NCBI GenBank assembly: GCA_016124855.1
Contig: WGMX01000028.1
Location: 186,001-250,000, forward strand
Direction of reading: 5' to 3'
DNA length: 64,000 nt
Source of the DNA: Anaerolineaceae bacterium
GTDB taxonomy: Bacteria; Chloroflexota; Anaerolineae; Aggregatilineales; Phototrophicaceae
Numbering within the stretch: the stretch's first letter is position 1; each line of letters starts with the position of its first letter. The notes below the pieces were generated by a model. The model was given only the letters and a program-made list of their open reading frames with translations. It had not been told where the DNA came from and made no database searches. This document shows, in pieces, positions 40,444 through 51,223 of the stretch. Made by a program: the position numbers and the translations under genes.

Positions 40444-41706
40444 TCAGTCAGCCCATTCAAGTTCGTAGTCGCCAATATAAACGGTATCCCCTACTTGAAC
40501 ACCGGCCTCTTCTAAGGCAGCGGAAATGCCGAGCGTTTCCAGTATTTGTTGAAAACGCATGATTGCGTCTTCATAATCCCAGTGGGTCATCGAGGCCGCA
40601 CGTTCGATGCGACGACCACTTACACGGTACACTCCAGTATCTTCTCGCACAATAGTAAAGACGACTTCTTCTTCAGGCAGCTCATATAACGGTGTTTCAG
40701 CAACGGGAACCTGCTCGACAGGTGGCAAAGCATCAACCGTCGCAAAAATACGTTGGATAAGGGGTTTGATATTTTGCTGAGTTGCGGCGGAAATCGAAAT
40801 AGGTTCGACACCGCGTGTGTTCAAAAAGGCTTTAACCTGAAGCCAACGTTCTTGCGCTTCGGGTAAATCCATTTTGGTAAATACGACGATTTGTGGCTTT
40901 TCAGCAAGTTTCTCATCATAGAGAGCTAATTCACTGTTGATCTGGCTGTAGTCGGCGATAGGGTCTTCACTCGCGCCGTTGAGCAAATGTACCAACACAC
41001 GTGTACGCTGAACATGGCGTAGAAAGGAATGTCCCAGCCCTACCCCCATGTGCGCACCTTCGATCAATCCGGGAATATCGGCAACAACCAAATCGCGGTC
41101 GTCATAGAGCATTACGCCGAGATTGGGTTCAAGTGTGGTAAAGGGATAGTCAGCAATCTTCGGACGCGCATTACTAATAACCGAAAGCAAGGTTGATTTA
41201 CCGGCGTTGGGCACACCTACCAGACCGACATCAGCAATCAACTTGAGTTCAAGGATGAGCCAATGTTCTTGACCGGGAGCCCCTTTTTCCGCCATACGCG
41301 GTGTCTGATTGGATGAAGTGGCAAAATGTTGATTTCCGCGTCCACCACGCCCACCTTTTGCCACAACAATGCGATCTTCGCGCCGCACCAAATCGGCAAT
41401 CACTTGACCAGTTTCTGCATCCTTAATGACTGTTCCTGGAGGGACTTCAATTTCAATATTCGCTCCACTTGCACCGCTCATATTTTTGGCGCGACCGGGT
41501 TTGCCGTGTTCGGCCTTGAAGTGAACACCCCGTTGAAATGGCGCGAGTGTATTCAATCGGGGATTGACCTTGATAATAACATCGCCGCCCTTGCCACCAT
41601 CTCCGCCAGCCGGACCGCCGCGCGGCATAAACTTTTCACGAAGAAAGGCAACGATTCCATCGCCACCGTTACCACTGCTGACAAATATCTTGACATCATC
41701 TAACAT
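40444..41706 (-). CDS. obgE: GTPase Obg
   Basis: N-terminal glycine-rich Obg fold, G1 GVPNAGKSTLLS, G3 DIPGLIEGAHMGVGLGHSFLRH, C-terminal OCT domain. Confidence 0.95.
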   Translation of the reverse strand: MLDDVKIFVSSGNGGDGIVAFLREKFMPRGGPAGGDGGKGGDVIIKVNPRLNTLAPFQRGVHFKAEHGKPGRAKNMSGASGANIEIEVPPGTVIKDAETGQVIADLVRREDRIVVAKGGRGGRGNQHFATSSNQTPRMAEKGAPGQEHWLILELKLIADVGLVGVPNAGKSTLLSVISNARPKIADYPFTTLEPNLGVMLYDDRDLVVADIPGLIEGAHMGVGLGHSFLRHVQRTRVLVHLLNGASEDPIADYSQINSELALYDEKLAEKPQIVVFTKMDLPEAQERWLQVKAFLNTRGVEPISISAATQQNIKPLIQRIFATVDALPPVEQVPVAETPLYELPEEEVVFTIVREDTGVYRVSGRRIERAASMTHWDYEDAIMRFQQILETLGISAALEEAGVQVGDTVYIGDYELEWAD

Positions 41707-41757
41707 ACAAACACCTACGAACTTACAGATCTAATCCGAAATCGCGTGCAAGATTAG

Positions 41758-42756
41758 CTAACATTCTAACTCCGGCAGCATTTCAGGCTGTCCGGCACGA
41801 TACCATTCAATGGTGCGACGTGCGCCTACCTCAAAATCCGTCGGAACAAAAGCGAGTTCACGTCGAGCCTTATCACTTGATACGCGCCAGCTATTATACA
41901 CGTAAGAACGCAGGTTCAACGGCCAGAAGGGTTCGGCGCGTGTTAGAACGGAAAGAGCCTCCAAAAAACGAGCCGTATTGATGCCTAACCAGCCCGGTAT
42001 TGGAAGACGAGGCCAGTGTATATTCGCTTCGCGGCAAACAATGTCATAAGCTTCACGGTGCGTAATCCAATCCCCGCAAATGTTATACACCTCACCGAAG
42101 CGACCTCGTTCAAGACCCTTCATAACGCCTTGAACAACATCCTCAATATAAGCAGGGAAAATTATGTAGCGTCCACGATCAACCTGCATGATAATGCCAC
42201 GCATCGGGTCTTTGAAAAATAGACGATTAAAAGCATACTGTCCAAGTGGGCCGTAGTAAGCACCGGGTCGAAGCACTACTACTGGCAGATCAAAATCATG
42301 AAAGTAACGCATTACAATTTGCTCGGCCTGCCATTTGCTGCGCTGGTAAGGATCGGTAGGATGGGCAGGATGCGTTTCGTCTACAATGCGATTCGGATCA
42401 GGCTCTCCGACCACCGCAACCGTCGAAATATGGATGAAGCGTTCGACCTGTGCTTTACGAGCGGCTTCCAGTACATTTTCTGTACCTTGAATGTTGGTCG
42501 TGGCAAATATTTTCTCATCACCCCAAAATCTGAACATGCCTCCCGCATGAATGACATATTGACATCCCTCAGTCGCTCTTTGCAGAACATCAGCGTCTTG
42601 TAAATCTCCAGCAACGATTTCAACAGCGGGATAGTGCTTTAGCCAAGCATTGGCTTGCGGATTGCGGGTTAAGATACGCATGGGAAAACCTGCGCGACAG
42701 AGGGCTGGCACAAGATGCCGGCCCAAAAAGCCCGTTCCGCCGGTGAGGAAGATCAT
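41758..42756 (-). CDS. NAD-dependent epimerase/dehydratase (extended SDR)
   Basis: TGGTGFLGRHLVPAL Rossmann motif; YQRSKWQAEQ (YxxxK). Confidence 0.88.
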   Translation of the reverse strand: MIFLTGGTGFLGRHLVPALCRAGFPMRILTRNPQANAWLKHYPAVEIVAGDLQDADVLQRATEGCQYVIHAGGMFRFWGDEKIFATTNIQGTENVLEAARKAQVERFIHISTVAVVGEPDPNRIVDETHPAHPTDPYQRSKWQAEQIVMRYFHDFDLPVVVLRPGAYYGPLGQYAFNRLFFKDPMRGIIMQVDRGRYIIFPAYIEDVVQGVMKGLERGRFGEVYNICGDWITHREAYDIVCREANIHWPRLPIPGWLGINTARFLEALSVLTRAEPFWPLNLRSYVYNSWRVSSDKARRELAFVPTDFEVGARRTIEWYRAGQPEMLPELEC

Positions 42757-42792
42757 AGCATTGCTTTCTGATGATAGGCGAATCGCACTGAG

Positions 42793-43413
42793 TTAATTAT
42801 CGCGCCCAATCGTGGTTGGCAGATTAGAAAGTAATTGTAACGGCGCTAAATCCGCGCGATTGCCCCAACCTGTCGGTAATTCCTGAACAAACGATTCAAT
42901 TTTCCAATGGTTAGAAATTGGATCGTAACACATCTGAAAGACCAATGCAGCATCGCCCATATCTTGAAGCAAAAACCAGCCGTTATCATTTAATTGACGC
43001 GATTCGATACGCTGTTCGGTCTGGCAATCGACTACGAGACAGCGGCTGCCATCTTCAGAAAACTGGCGTACTTGCACATGGTGGCGCGCTGTCATGATAC
43101 CTATAAAGTGTAAATGATTGGGAGCACTCTGATAGTTAATAATGGTCTGGAAACGAGTTAGAAATCGTCCGGTCAAATAACGCGGCGCGAAGTGTATGTC
43201 TTTACCCAGTGCTGCATCAGCCAACCAATCAAGCGCACGGAGATAGTCGGTACTCACCAGTTGAACCACATCGTCGGGCGCAACCCATTCGGCCTTCCGG
43301 GAAACGCCAGCATGTACTCGGCGCAAGCGGTTTGTCCATGGTATCGGATCCCGACCAACTGTAAACAATATGCAAGATATGCCTACAAAAATCAAAACAA
43401 GCGCGATAAGCAT
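42793..43413 (-). CDS. Hypothetical membrane-anchored protein, possibly Tim44-like
   Basis: N-terminal TM helix; alpha/beta domain reminiscent of Tim44-like fold (weak). Confidence 0.4.
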   Translation of the reverse strand: MLIALVLIFVGISCILFTVGRDPIPWTNRLRRVHAGVSRKAEWVAPDDVVQLVSTDYLRALDWLADAALGKDIHFAPRYLTGRFLTRFQTIINYQSAPNHLHFIGIMTARHHVQVRQFSEDGSRCLVVDCQTEQRIESRQLNDNGWFLLQDMGDAALVFQMCYDPISNHWKIESFVQELPTGWGNRADLAPLQLLSNLPTTIGRDN

Positions 43414-43506
43414 GGCACTCGTTTAACCTCAAATCCAATTTGATCACTGTAGCAATCAAGGGAACGAAACACAATACCTAGACTATGCGATTGAGGGACG
43501 ATAGCA

Positions 43507-44517
43507 TTACTCGCCACTCAACGCAATCCAAATATTTTGACGTAAACGGGCTTTGCTCAAAGGACGTTCCAGATAAACATCTACGGTCGCAACTGCCCGC
43601 GTCAATGATGCATCTTCGGGCACAGCATGATCTGCGATCAAGATTATGGGAAGGTGACGCAGTTTTTCGACTTCCCGTAATTTGCCAAGCATTTCCCAGC
43701 CGTGCATGTCAGCTAGCTGCATATCCATAATCAGCAGATCATATTGTTCATCTTCCAACCGGTTTAGTGCTTCGGCGGCAGACGCTGCAACCTGCACGGT
43801 CGCTTTAAGTTCCACACACAAATTGTATATCAACTTGCGTTCTTCGAGCGACGTTACGAGCAGTAGAAGTCTTTTGTCTTCGGTTTGCGTTGTATCTGTT
43901 TGGCTGGCGATGATGGCTTCAAGTTCTGAGGTTTTACCGCTGGGGCGAAGCTCATGCACTAATTGACTATCGCGCACTTCGACGTTTGCAAATGCAACTA
44001 CGGCAGCGGCAAATTCTTGCGGTGCAAGCTCAAGGAGATGAAGCCTGATTTCGTCGGCACGGTCAAAATCAGAAAACAAAGCGCCATCTGTCCCGGTTAT
44101 AGCAATGAGATCGGATCGTATTTCTGCAGCGCAGATTTCCGATAATTGAACCTGATGAAGCCAGTGTTTAACGTCTTCAAGTTGAAAGGCTGGCAGCAAG
44201 GTATTGACGTAGTAAGTGCGGGGACGAACTCGCCCTTGTTCACTGGTTGCGCGATTAGGATCGTAGACATGGGGTTCGGGCAAACCGATGACCCACACAT
44301 AAGCGCTGTTGTAGTGATCAACACGACCCGCGACCTTGAGACGATCAAGTTCGGCGTCGCTGGCCGGGCTACCTTGAGTACTTGCGCTTAACTCAACCAA
44401 TTTTCCAGTGTATAGATCCTGCCCACGGTTGCCGCTTAGCTGGACAATGACCGCACCAGCCTTGCTTACATAGACAAAATGACGTGGGACAGCAGTACCG
44501 TTATAAGCTTTAGTCAT
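43507..44517 (-). CDS. Uncharacterised N-terminal domain fused to a receiver-like domain
   Basis: C-terminal REC-like: LLLLVTSLEERKLIYNLC...YDLLIMDMQLADMHGWEML...PIILIADHA...VYLERPLSK. Confidence 0.65.
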   Translation of the reverse strand: MTKAYNGTAVPRHFVYVSKAGAVIVQLSGNRGQDLYTGKLVELSASTQGSPASDAELDRLKVAGRVDHYNSAYVWVIGLPEPHVYDPNRATSEQGRVRPRTYYVNTLLPAFQLEDVKHWLHQVQLSEICAAEIRSDLIAITGTDGALFSDFDRADEIRLHLLELAPQEFAAAVVAFANVEVRDSQLVHELRPSGKTSELEAIIASQTDTTQTEDKRLLLLVTSLEERKLIYNLCVELKATVQVAASAAEALNRLEDEQYDLLIMDMQLADMHGWEMLGKLREVEKLRHLPIILIADHAVPEDASLTRAVATVDVYLERPLSKARLRQNIWIALSGE

Positions 44518-44590
44518 TAGGTTCTGTCAGGCAAAGCCTGCTCCTGATGAAAGTAGCTCTATTGTACTGCTGTCTTCCATACGGTTCAAA

Positions 44591-45976
44591 TTACAACTTG
44601 ACGAAATAGGATGCTGCAGCGCGATCCAGCAGTTCGCGCGTGAGCGCGGGCGGCTGGTTGAGATAACTCGCAATATCAATTAGCTGGTTCAAGATGTCGC
44701 GTGGATGCACACTCCGCAGTGGACGATCATGGTTGATATACCATTCTTTGAGGAGATAAGCCAATGCCTGCTCATCGTAACGCACTTTCTTGATGTCACA
44801 CATGCGCTTAAAGATTTCGCGAAAATCTTCATAGCTGGGATCCGTCACTTCAATTTTATGACGGATACGGCGAAGGAACGCCTCATCGACCAACTCGCGA
44901 GGATCAAGGTTAGTCGAGAATACAATCAGCACGAAGAACGGAATTTCGATCTTACGGCCTGTGTGTAGGGTTAAGAAGTCCACGCCTTTTTCAAGCGGCA
45001 CAATCCAGCGGTTTAGCAAATCTCGCGGACGCACCTGCTGACGACCAAAGTCGTCAATCAGGAACATACCACCATTGGCTTTAACTTGAAACGGCGCTTC
45101 ATAGAATTTATTGGTGTCATCATATACCAGATCAAGGCCTGCCAGAGTCAACTCGCCGCCGACCATAATCATGGGACGTTGTATACGAATCCAACGGGGA
45201 TCAGCCATTAAGCCAGTTGCCTGTTTAACCGCGCCTTTGTCAGAGACGACATGATTAACGTCGTCAAATACGCGAATAACTTGACCATCAACATCAATGG
45301 CGTAAGGAATCCACATATCGTCGCCAAGGATGAGGCGACCAACGACTTCGGCAATTGTCGTTTTACCATTGCCGGGAGGCCCATATAAAAAGATCGACCG
45401 CCCGGAATTGATGGCCGGGCCGACACGCCCCAACATCTCTTCCGAAATTACAAGGTGATTTAACACCTGTTTCAATTCGCTTTCGTGTACGGTGAGCCGC
45501 TCGCGATTTTGTGCCTTTAGGGATTCGATATACTGCTCAAGTGTGACCGGTGCTGGACCGGCGTACTGCGACCGTTCAGAGGCTTCGCGGGCTTTTTCCG
45601 CCCCTTTGGCTGAAATGATGTACTGGTAAGATGACTCACCGATACCACCCGAGCCGCGCACCTCGATATATTTCTCACGCTTTAGGAAATCGACAATAGT
45701 TTCAAGTACGCCTGTAAAGGGTAACTTAACAATTTCTGCGATTTCATAACCCGCTAATACGCCACCGAGATATAAGACTTTAAGAACCAAGTCAGCAACA
45801 TTTAAAGCATTTAAGCCAGTGTCTTCCAGTCGAGTTAATGGCTGTGGACTCCAGCCGTCTTTTTGTTGACTAGAAGACGCGCCCGCGGTGCCACCACTCC
45901 CAATTGGGCCTGTCAATTTCTTGATCTGTTGTGGGGGGCGCGGTGGCGCATTACGATTCATTTGATCCGTCATCAA
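44591..45976 (-). CDS. AAA ATPase with N-terminal winged-helix-like region
   Basis: Walker A YGPPGNGKTTIAE; Walker B-like GGMFLIDDFGRQQ; STNLDPRELVDEAFLRRIRHKIEV. Confidence 0.8.
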   Translation of the reverse strand: MMTDQMNRNAPPRPPQQIKKLTGPIGSGGTAGASSSQQKDGWSPQPLTRLEDTGLNALNVADLVLKVLYLGGVLAGYEIAEIVKLPFTGVLETIVDFLKREKYIEVRGSGGIGESSYQYIISAKGAEKAREASERSQYAGPAPVTLEQYIESLKAQNRERLTVHESELKQVLNHLVISEEMLGRVGPAINSGRSIFLYGPPGNGKTTIAEVVGRLILGDDMWIPYAIDVDGQVIRVFDDVNHVVSDKGAVKQATGLMADPRWIRIQRPMIMVGGELTLAGLDLVYDDTNKFYEAPFQVKANGGMFLIDDFGRQQVRPRDLLNRWIVPLEKGVDFLTLHTGRKIEIPFFVLIVFSTNLDPRELVDEAFLRRIRHKIEVTDPSYEDFREIFKRMCDIKKVRYDEQALAYLLKEWYINHDRPLRSVHPRDILNQLIDIASYLNQPPALTRELLDRAAASYFVKL

Positions 45977-46146
45977 AGCCTCCAGCCAATATCGCGTGAA
46001 TAATGCAGCTGCATTCGGGTTAAAATATCATAAAAAAGACATGTGATTACAGGAATTCACATAAATTATATAGTACACTCAGGATACAGCACAAGCAGGC
46101 TTAAGGTCGTGTTTTGAGGAACCATTGCGGCAACCATGGTTCTTAA

Positions 46147-46770
46147 TTGGTTAATCATATGATTGAGCAAATTCAATGGTTGGGATACGGGAGCTTTTTT
46201 ATTCAGGGGCCTCCCCTTATTTATATTAACCCTTCGCGCGTGACGCGAAATACATTTCTAGCTGATGTAATCCTTGTGGGTCATCATCACGATGAACATT
46301 TCTCGCTAGCGGATATTAACAAACTGCGAGGGGCACAAACGCGAGTTATCACCAACGAGACCATTGCTAAGGAAATTGAGGGAAGCAGCGTTATCCGTCC
46401 GTGGCAAAGCGTCATGATTGATCGCGCAGGAATTAAGGCTATGCCCGCCTATTCTAAAAACGGATGGCAGCATCCACAGTCTGATGGCGGCTTAGGTTTC
46501 ATTATTTCCATCAATTATTACGATATTTACTATGCCGGTGATACGGAAATAATTCCAGAAATGTCCACTATTCATCCGGATATTGCTATACTTCCAATTG
46601 ATGGAAATGGAACGTTAAACGTGCATGATGCAGTGGAAGTCGTCAAGCAGATGCGTCCACGATGGGTGATACCGTGCAACTGGGGTACAGGCAATCAGGC
46701 AGATGCCCGCCTGTTCAAAAATGAAGTTGGCGGGCGAGCCGAGGTTATTTTGCCATCAGTGATGGAATAA
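46147..46770 (+). CDS. MBL-fold metal-dependent hydrolase
   Basis: VGHHHDEHFS, YYAGDTEIIPEM, beta-lactamase-like fold. Confidence 0.75.
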   Translation: MVNHMIEQIQWLGYGSFFIQGPPLIYINPSRVTRNTFLADVILVGHHHDEHFSLADINKLRGAQTRVITNETIAKEIEGSSVIRPWQSVMIDRAGIKAMPAYSKNGWQHPQSDGGLGFIISINYYDIYYAGDTEIIPEMSTIHPDIAILPIDGNGTLNVHDAVEVVKQMRPRWVIPCNWGTGNQADARLFKNEVGGRAEVILPSVME

Positions 46771-46794
46771 AAAACGGGCTGCTTAGCCCGTTTT
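46771..46794. terminator. Bidirectional intrinsic terminator
   Basis: AAAACGGGCT-GCTT-AGCCCGTTTT between convergent genes. Confidence 0.85.
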
Positions 46795-46814
46795 GAATTC
46801 AACTGCAAACAACC

Positions 46815-48110
46815 CTATGCGGCAGGCTTCAGGCGACCATCCGGTTCCCATTCTAGCTGCACATCGTTGTCGGTATAAATTCTAGGATTGATCTTGCCCT
46901 TGATGACATCAGCATCAATGACAACGCGGCGAATATCATCTCGACCTGGAATTTCGAACATCACATTGAGCAAGCGACTTTCAATGATGGAGCGTAACCC
47001 GCGTGCGCCCGTTCCACGTGCCATTGCCAGATCAGCGGCTGCTCCTAAAGCAGACTCTTCAAAAGCTAATTCCACGTCATCAAGAGCCAGTAAATGCTGA
47101 TACTGCTTGGTCAAAGCATTTTTGGGTTCGACCATGATGCGGGTTAAAGCTTCGCGACTCAAAGGATCAACATTGACTAAAACCGGCAACCGACCCACAA
47201 ATTCCGGAATTAACCCAAATGCCATTAAATCTTCAGGGCTGATTTCATGCAAAAGCTCTGTTTCGCCTTTTGCGCTACTGACACCGCCTGAATGGAAACC
47301 AAGCGTTCCAGTTTTACCAATGCGTTTGCTAATCCGTTCCTCAATGCCTGCAAAAGTACCACCGGCGATAAACAAAATGTTTGTGGTATCAATCTGCAAA
47401 AATTCCTGATGAGGATGCTTGCGTCCACCCTGCGGCGGCACGTTCGCTAGCGTACCTTCAAGAATTTTTAGCAGCGCTTGCTGCACTCCTTCACCCGACA
47501 CATCACGGGTAATTGAAGGATTGTCGTTCGACTTACGAGCGATTTTGTCAATTTCGTCGATGTAAATAATGCCTTTTTCAGCACGGGGAATATCTCCGTC
47601 GGCGGCCTGAATGAGCCGGAGCAAGATGTTTTCGACGTCTTCACCTACATAACCGGCTTCGGTTAAGGCGGTGGCATCAGCGATACAAAATGGCACGTCA
47701 AGCATACGTGCCATAGTCTGAGCCATTAGGGTTTTACCACTGCCTGTTGGTCCGACAATCAGAATGTTACTCTTTTGCAACTCAACGCCTTCAGCCGATA
47801 CTTCTGACTGAATACGTTTGTAGTGGTTATATACCGCCACGCTCAACACCCGCTTGGCGGTTTCCTGCCCCACTACATACTGATCCAGATGAGCCATCAT
47901 CTCGCGGGGAGAAATCAACCGCTCAATCTGAAATTGCTCGGTTGGAAAAGCATATGGAGATGCGCCCTGCGCTTCCAGCAATTTGATTTGCAACCGTTCA
48001 ACGCAGCGATTACAGATATAAACGTTGTTTGGCCCTGCGATTAGATGCTCAACTTCTAGGTCGCTGCGACCACAGAAGGAGCAATGATGGCTACCGGGAA
48101 TATAGTTCAC
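46815..48110 (-). CDS. clpX: ATP-dependent Clp protease ATP-binding subunit ClpX
   Basis: Zn-binding CSFCGRS...[35 protein letters not shown]. Confidence 0.96.
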   Translation of the reverse strand: MNYIPGSHHCSFCGRSDLEVEHLIAGPNNVYICNRCVERLQIKLLEAQGASPYAFPTEQFQIERLISPREMMAHLDQYVVGQETAKRVLSVAVYNHYKRIQSEVSAEGVELQKSNILIVGPTGSGKTLMAQTMARMLDVPFCIADATALTEAGYVGEDVENILLRLIQAADGDIPRAEKGIIYIDEIDKIARKSNDNPSITRDVSGEGVQQALLKILEGTLANVPPQGGRKHPHQEFLQIDTTNILFIAGGTFAGIEERISKRIGKTGTLGFHSGGVSSAKGETELLHEISPEDLMAFGLIPEFVGRLPVLVNVDPLSREALTRIMVEPKNALTKQYQHLLALDDVELAFEESALGAAADLAMARGTGARGLRSIIESRLLNVMFEIPGRDDIRRVVIDADVIKGKINPRIYTDNDVQLEWEPDGRLKPAA

Positions 48111-48730
48111 GCCTTACCGTTCTCCTTCGCCGCACCGTTGGGTGCTGCGCCAAGCACAGAGTCAATCAATCCGTATTTAACACCCTGTTCAGGGGTAAAG
48201 TAAATATCACGATCAGTATCGCGCTCCAGCACTTCGCGTTCTTGGCCGGTGTGCTTCACGAAGATATTGTTGAGGGTGTCCTTAAGGCGCATAATTTCGT
48301 TAGCCTGAATGACGATATCGGAAGCCTGACCCTGCGCACCACCTAGCGGTTGATGCATATGAATGGTCGCGTTGGGCAGCGCGTAGCGCAGTCCATGTTC
48401 ACCAGCAGTCAACAAAACCGTTCCGAAGCTGGCGGTTAAACCAATGGCAACAGTACTCACAGGTGATGATATCTGCTGCATGGCATCGTAAATTGCCAAA
48501 CCTGCGTAGACAACACCACCGGGTGAGTTGATGTACATGTTAATCTGGCGATCGGGGTCTTCCTGTTGCAGATACAGCAATTGGGCGACTGTCAAGTTAG
48601 CCACTTGATCATTAATGGGTGTACCCAATAAGACAATTCGATTACGGAGTAACAGGGAGAAAATATCATAAGCACGTTCGCCACGCGCACCCTGCTCAAT
48701 AACCATTGGAATTACGTTAAATGCATCCAT
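48107..48730 (-). CDS. clpP: ATP-dependent Clp protease proteolytic subunit
   Basis: [35 protein letters not shown]; overlaps clpX start by 4 nt. Confidence 0.95.
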   Translation of the reverse strand: MDAFNVIPMVIEQGARGERAYDIFSLLLRNRIVLLGTPINDQVANLTVAQLLYLQQEDPDRQINMYINSPGGVVYAGLAIYDAMQQISSPVSTVAIGLTASFGTVLLTAGEHGLRYALPNATIHMHQPLGGAQGQASDIVIQANEIMRLKDTLNNIFVKHTGQEREVLERDTDRDIYFTPEQGVKYGLIDSVLGAAPNGAAKENGKA

Positions 48731-48756
48731 CGTTACGAATCTCCTTACTGTTCGTT

Positions 48757-50271
48757 TTAGCTCGAGGTAGAAGTCACTTCTTCAGCCACAGGTGGGTTCA
48801 ATGCAGGTGCTTCACCTTTGGCTATGGCAACAATACGGTCTAGGGTGCTTTGTTCCAACAAGTCATTCTTGATGTTCTCGCGCATTTGGGGGGTGTCCAA
48901 CATGCCACGCAGGCTGGCAGCTTGCTCACCAAATTGCGATAACATTTTGTCAATTTCCGCTTCAACTGCTGAGTCTGGAATCTCAATAGCTTCTACAAGC
49001 CGAATTTCACGTAACGTAAGCGCACGCTTGAGATTCTTTATGGCAATATCCCGATAGTCAGCTTTAATCTCATCCTTCGTTTTGTTAGCAATTCTCATGT
49101 AGTCGTCAAGTGTCAACCCTTGTCGACGGAAATCTTGATCAAGCCGTTCTAAGTAGCTTTCGGTTTGATCATCGATCATTTCCTCAGGGAAGGCAATCGC
49201 GGCACCTTCAACCATCTTATCCAACGCCTCGCCCGCAAAGTCACTTTTCGCTTGCTTAGCTGTTGATTCTTGCAGGTTCTCACGAGTACGCATCCGCAAT
49301 TCGAGGAGTGTTAAGGGCTTCTCTTCATCTTGAGTAATACGCGCGGCCAACTCATCATTCATTGAAGGCAGTGTCACATTTTCGATCTTCTTGACTTTGA
49401 CCTTAAATTCAGCCTTTTTGCCGGCATATTCCTCATATTCTTTTTCGTCTTCAGGATATGTCAGTTCGAAGGTGCGCTCTTCGTCGACAGTCGCACCTAT
49501 AACTGCCTGCCGGAAACCGGGAATGGGTTCTTCATTTTCTTCGCGAAATACCATCACAGCTTCGTGTTCATGGATGAATTCGTTACCACCTAAACCGTGG
49601 TCATGATCGTGTTCATGGTCATGGTCGTGATCATGCTCTTCACCTTCGGCATGGGCGTGGTCATGATCATGTTCTTCGCTCACTGCATGATCGTGATCGT
49701 GTTCCTCGGCTTCAGCATGAGTATGTTCGGCTTCCGAAGTGTCGCCCTCTTCATCCACAATTTTCGCGTACAATTCCATCGTTACGCGGTTACCCATTTC
49801 AACGGGCTTTGTACTTTCCTCGTAGAGCGCCTGATCTTCCTGAAACTGGCGCATGACTCTATCGAGCTGTGAGTCTTCGACAACAGGCTCGGTATATTCC
49901 ATACGAAGTGAACGATAATCGCCCAAATCGACGGTGGGTTGCAGCGGTACAATGAAGATAAAAGTTGGCTGAGGTTCAGCCTTAAAGTCTTCAAGCTGAC
50001 CGGGAGCATAGGGAGCTACGCCCGATTCATCTAGCGCTTGTTTGTAAACATCATTGCCCAAGATTTCAATAGCATCTTCGAGAATGGGTGCCTCGCCAAA
50101 AAAACGTTGAACAATATTATACGGTGCTTTACCCTTGCGAAAGCCGGGAATGTTATACTTTTGGCTGAGTTTGCGTGCAGCCTGTTGTTTTGCCTGATCC
50201 AGTTGGCTGGATTCCAGCGTAACTGTAAAACGGGCGTTATGATTTTCAAGACGTTCAGTTTGGATGTTCAA
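48757..50271 (-). CDS. tig: Trigger factor with His/Asp-rich insertion in the PPIase domain
   Basis: Ribosome-binding signature [18 protein letters not shown]-like and C-terminal chaperone regions; tig-clpP-clpX synteny. Confidence 0.93.
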   Translation of the reverse strand: MNIQTERLENHNARFTVTLESSQLDQAKQQAARKLSQKYNIPGFRKGKAPYNIVQRFFGEAPILEDAIEILGNDVYKQALDESGVAPYAPGQLEDFKAEPQPTFIFIVPLQPTVDLGDYRSLRMEYTEPVVEDSQLDRVMRQFQEDQALYEESTKPVEMGNRVTMELYAKIVDEEGDTSEAEHTHAEAEEHDHDHAVSEEHDHDHAHAEGEEHDHDHDHEHDHDHGLGGNEFIHEHEAVMVFREENEEPIPGFRQAVIGATVDEERTFELTYPEDEKEYEEYAGKKAEFKVKVKKIENVTLPSMNDELAARITQDEEKPLTLLELRMRTRENLQESTAKQAKSDFAGEALDKMVEGAAIAFPEEMIDDQTESYLERLDQDFRRQGLTLDDYMRIANKTKDEIKADYRDIAIKNLKRALTLREIRLVEAIEIPDSAVEAEIDKMLSQFGEQAASLRGMLDTPQMRENIKNDLLEQSTLDRIVAIAKGEAPALNPPVAEEVTSTSS

Positions 50272-50375
50272 GACCGTATCCTTGCAGAGGTTAAGTAGAG
50301 CAAATTATAGCACTATGAAAATGGGATTTCTGTAAATCTTTTATTAGACATTTACAATGTGCAACAACAATGAAG

Positions 50376-50457
50376 TGGGGATGGCGGGACTCGAACCCGC
50401 AAGGTGTGAACCACATGATCCTAAGTCATGCGCGTATGCCAATTCCGCCACATCCCC
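50376..50457 (-). tRNA. tRNA-Leu (UAG anticodon)
   Basis: GGGGATGTGGCGGAATTGGCATACGCGCATGACTTAGGATCATGTGGTT...GCGGGTTCGAGTCCCGCCATCCCCA; acceptor stem, anticodon loop CTTAGGA, long variable arm; CCA not encoded. Confidence 0.93.
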
Positions 50458-50503
50458 GCAAAAAATGATTATATGCGAGCTAGATATAGCTCACAAGGGG
50501 TAA

Positions 50504-51079
50504 TCATTCCAGATCGATCCGTGAAACCTGCGACACATCCATTTCGCCCGCTTTGCCCAAAATACTGGTAATTAACAATTGAGCGAAGCGGAACAAGCTT
50601 TGCATTTGCTCCATGCGTTCGAGGTAAAGCTTGGCTAATTCTTGATCTTCTTCGGACATATTTGCCATCGATTTCGAGAGTCGTGAAGCATTATCGTCCA
50701 TTACATGCAAAGCACGTTCGACATCACGCATTTCGCGCCCCGCAAGAATATTGGAAATGATTTGCCAAAAATCAGTTTCGGCCTCATAAAATTTGCGACG
50801 GTCTCCCCGCCCTTTTACCCAGACTTGGCGTACCATTCCCAAATGCTCCAATGTCCGCAAATTCATGCTGACGCTGGCTTTTGATATGTCTAACAGTTCA
50901 ACTAAGTCATCGAGACTTAGCGGCGCAGAATTTAGCATCAATGCGCCATAAAGTTGCCCCATCACTTTACTAAAGCCGAAGTATGACGCTAACTGCCCCA
51001 AGCCGTCCAGCATACTATCCTGAACTGCTTGCAAATTTATGTCATGATTTTGAATCCCGTTTTTATCCGGCGAGGACAT
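50504..51079 (-). CDS. MarR/GbsR-like transcriptional regulator
   Basis: LYGALMLNSAPLSLDDLVELLDISKASVSMNLRTLEHLGMVRQVWVKGRGDRRKFYEAE. Confidence 0.8.
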   Translation of the reverse strand: MSSPDKNGIQNHDINLQAVQDSMLDGLGQLASYFGFSKVMGQLYGALMLNSAPLSLDDLVELLDISKASVSMNLRTLEHLGMVRQVWVKGRGDRRKFYEAETDFWQIISNILAGREMRDVERALHVMDDNASRLSKSMANMSEEDQELAKLYLERMEQMQSLFRFAQLLITSILGKAGEMDVSQVSRIDLE

Positions 51080-51223
51080 AGAGATACCTCAAACTTTTCT
51101 TTACAGTCTTGTGGCAACTTCGTTCTAGTGATAGACCTATCGTATCATTGTTAAAGACTGCTGACAACCTAATCAAGCCTCAATAAATGAAACAACACAT
51201 TATTGTGAATGTGTTAACAGATG

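Noticed and set aside
49580-49740. CATGATCATG-like repeats considered as a CRISPR or tandem-repeat locus
   Set aside because: They are in-frame HD codons within tig; no spacer structure.
49597-49872. Plus-strand [29 protein letters not shown]..., looking like a small membrane protein
   Set aside because: It is the antisense of the His/Asp codon repeat in tig; the hydrophobicity comes from reverse-complementing CAT/GAT repeats.
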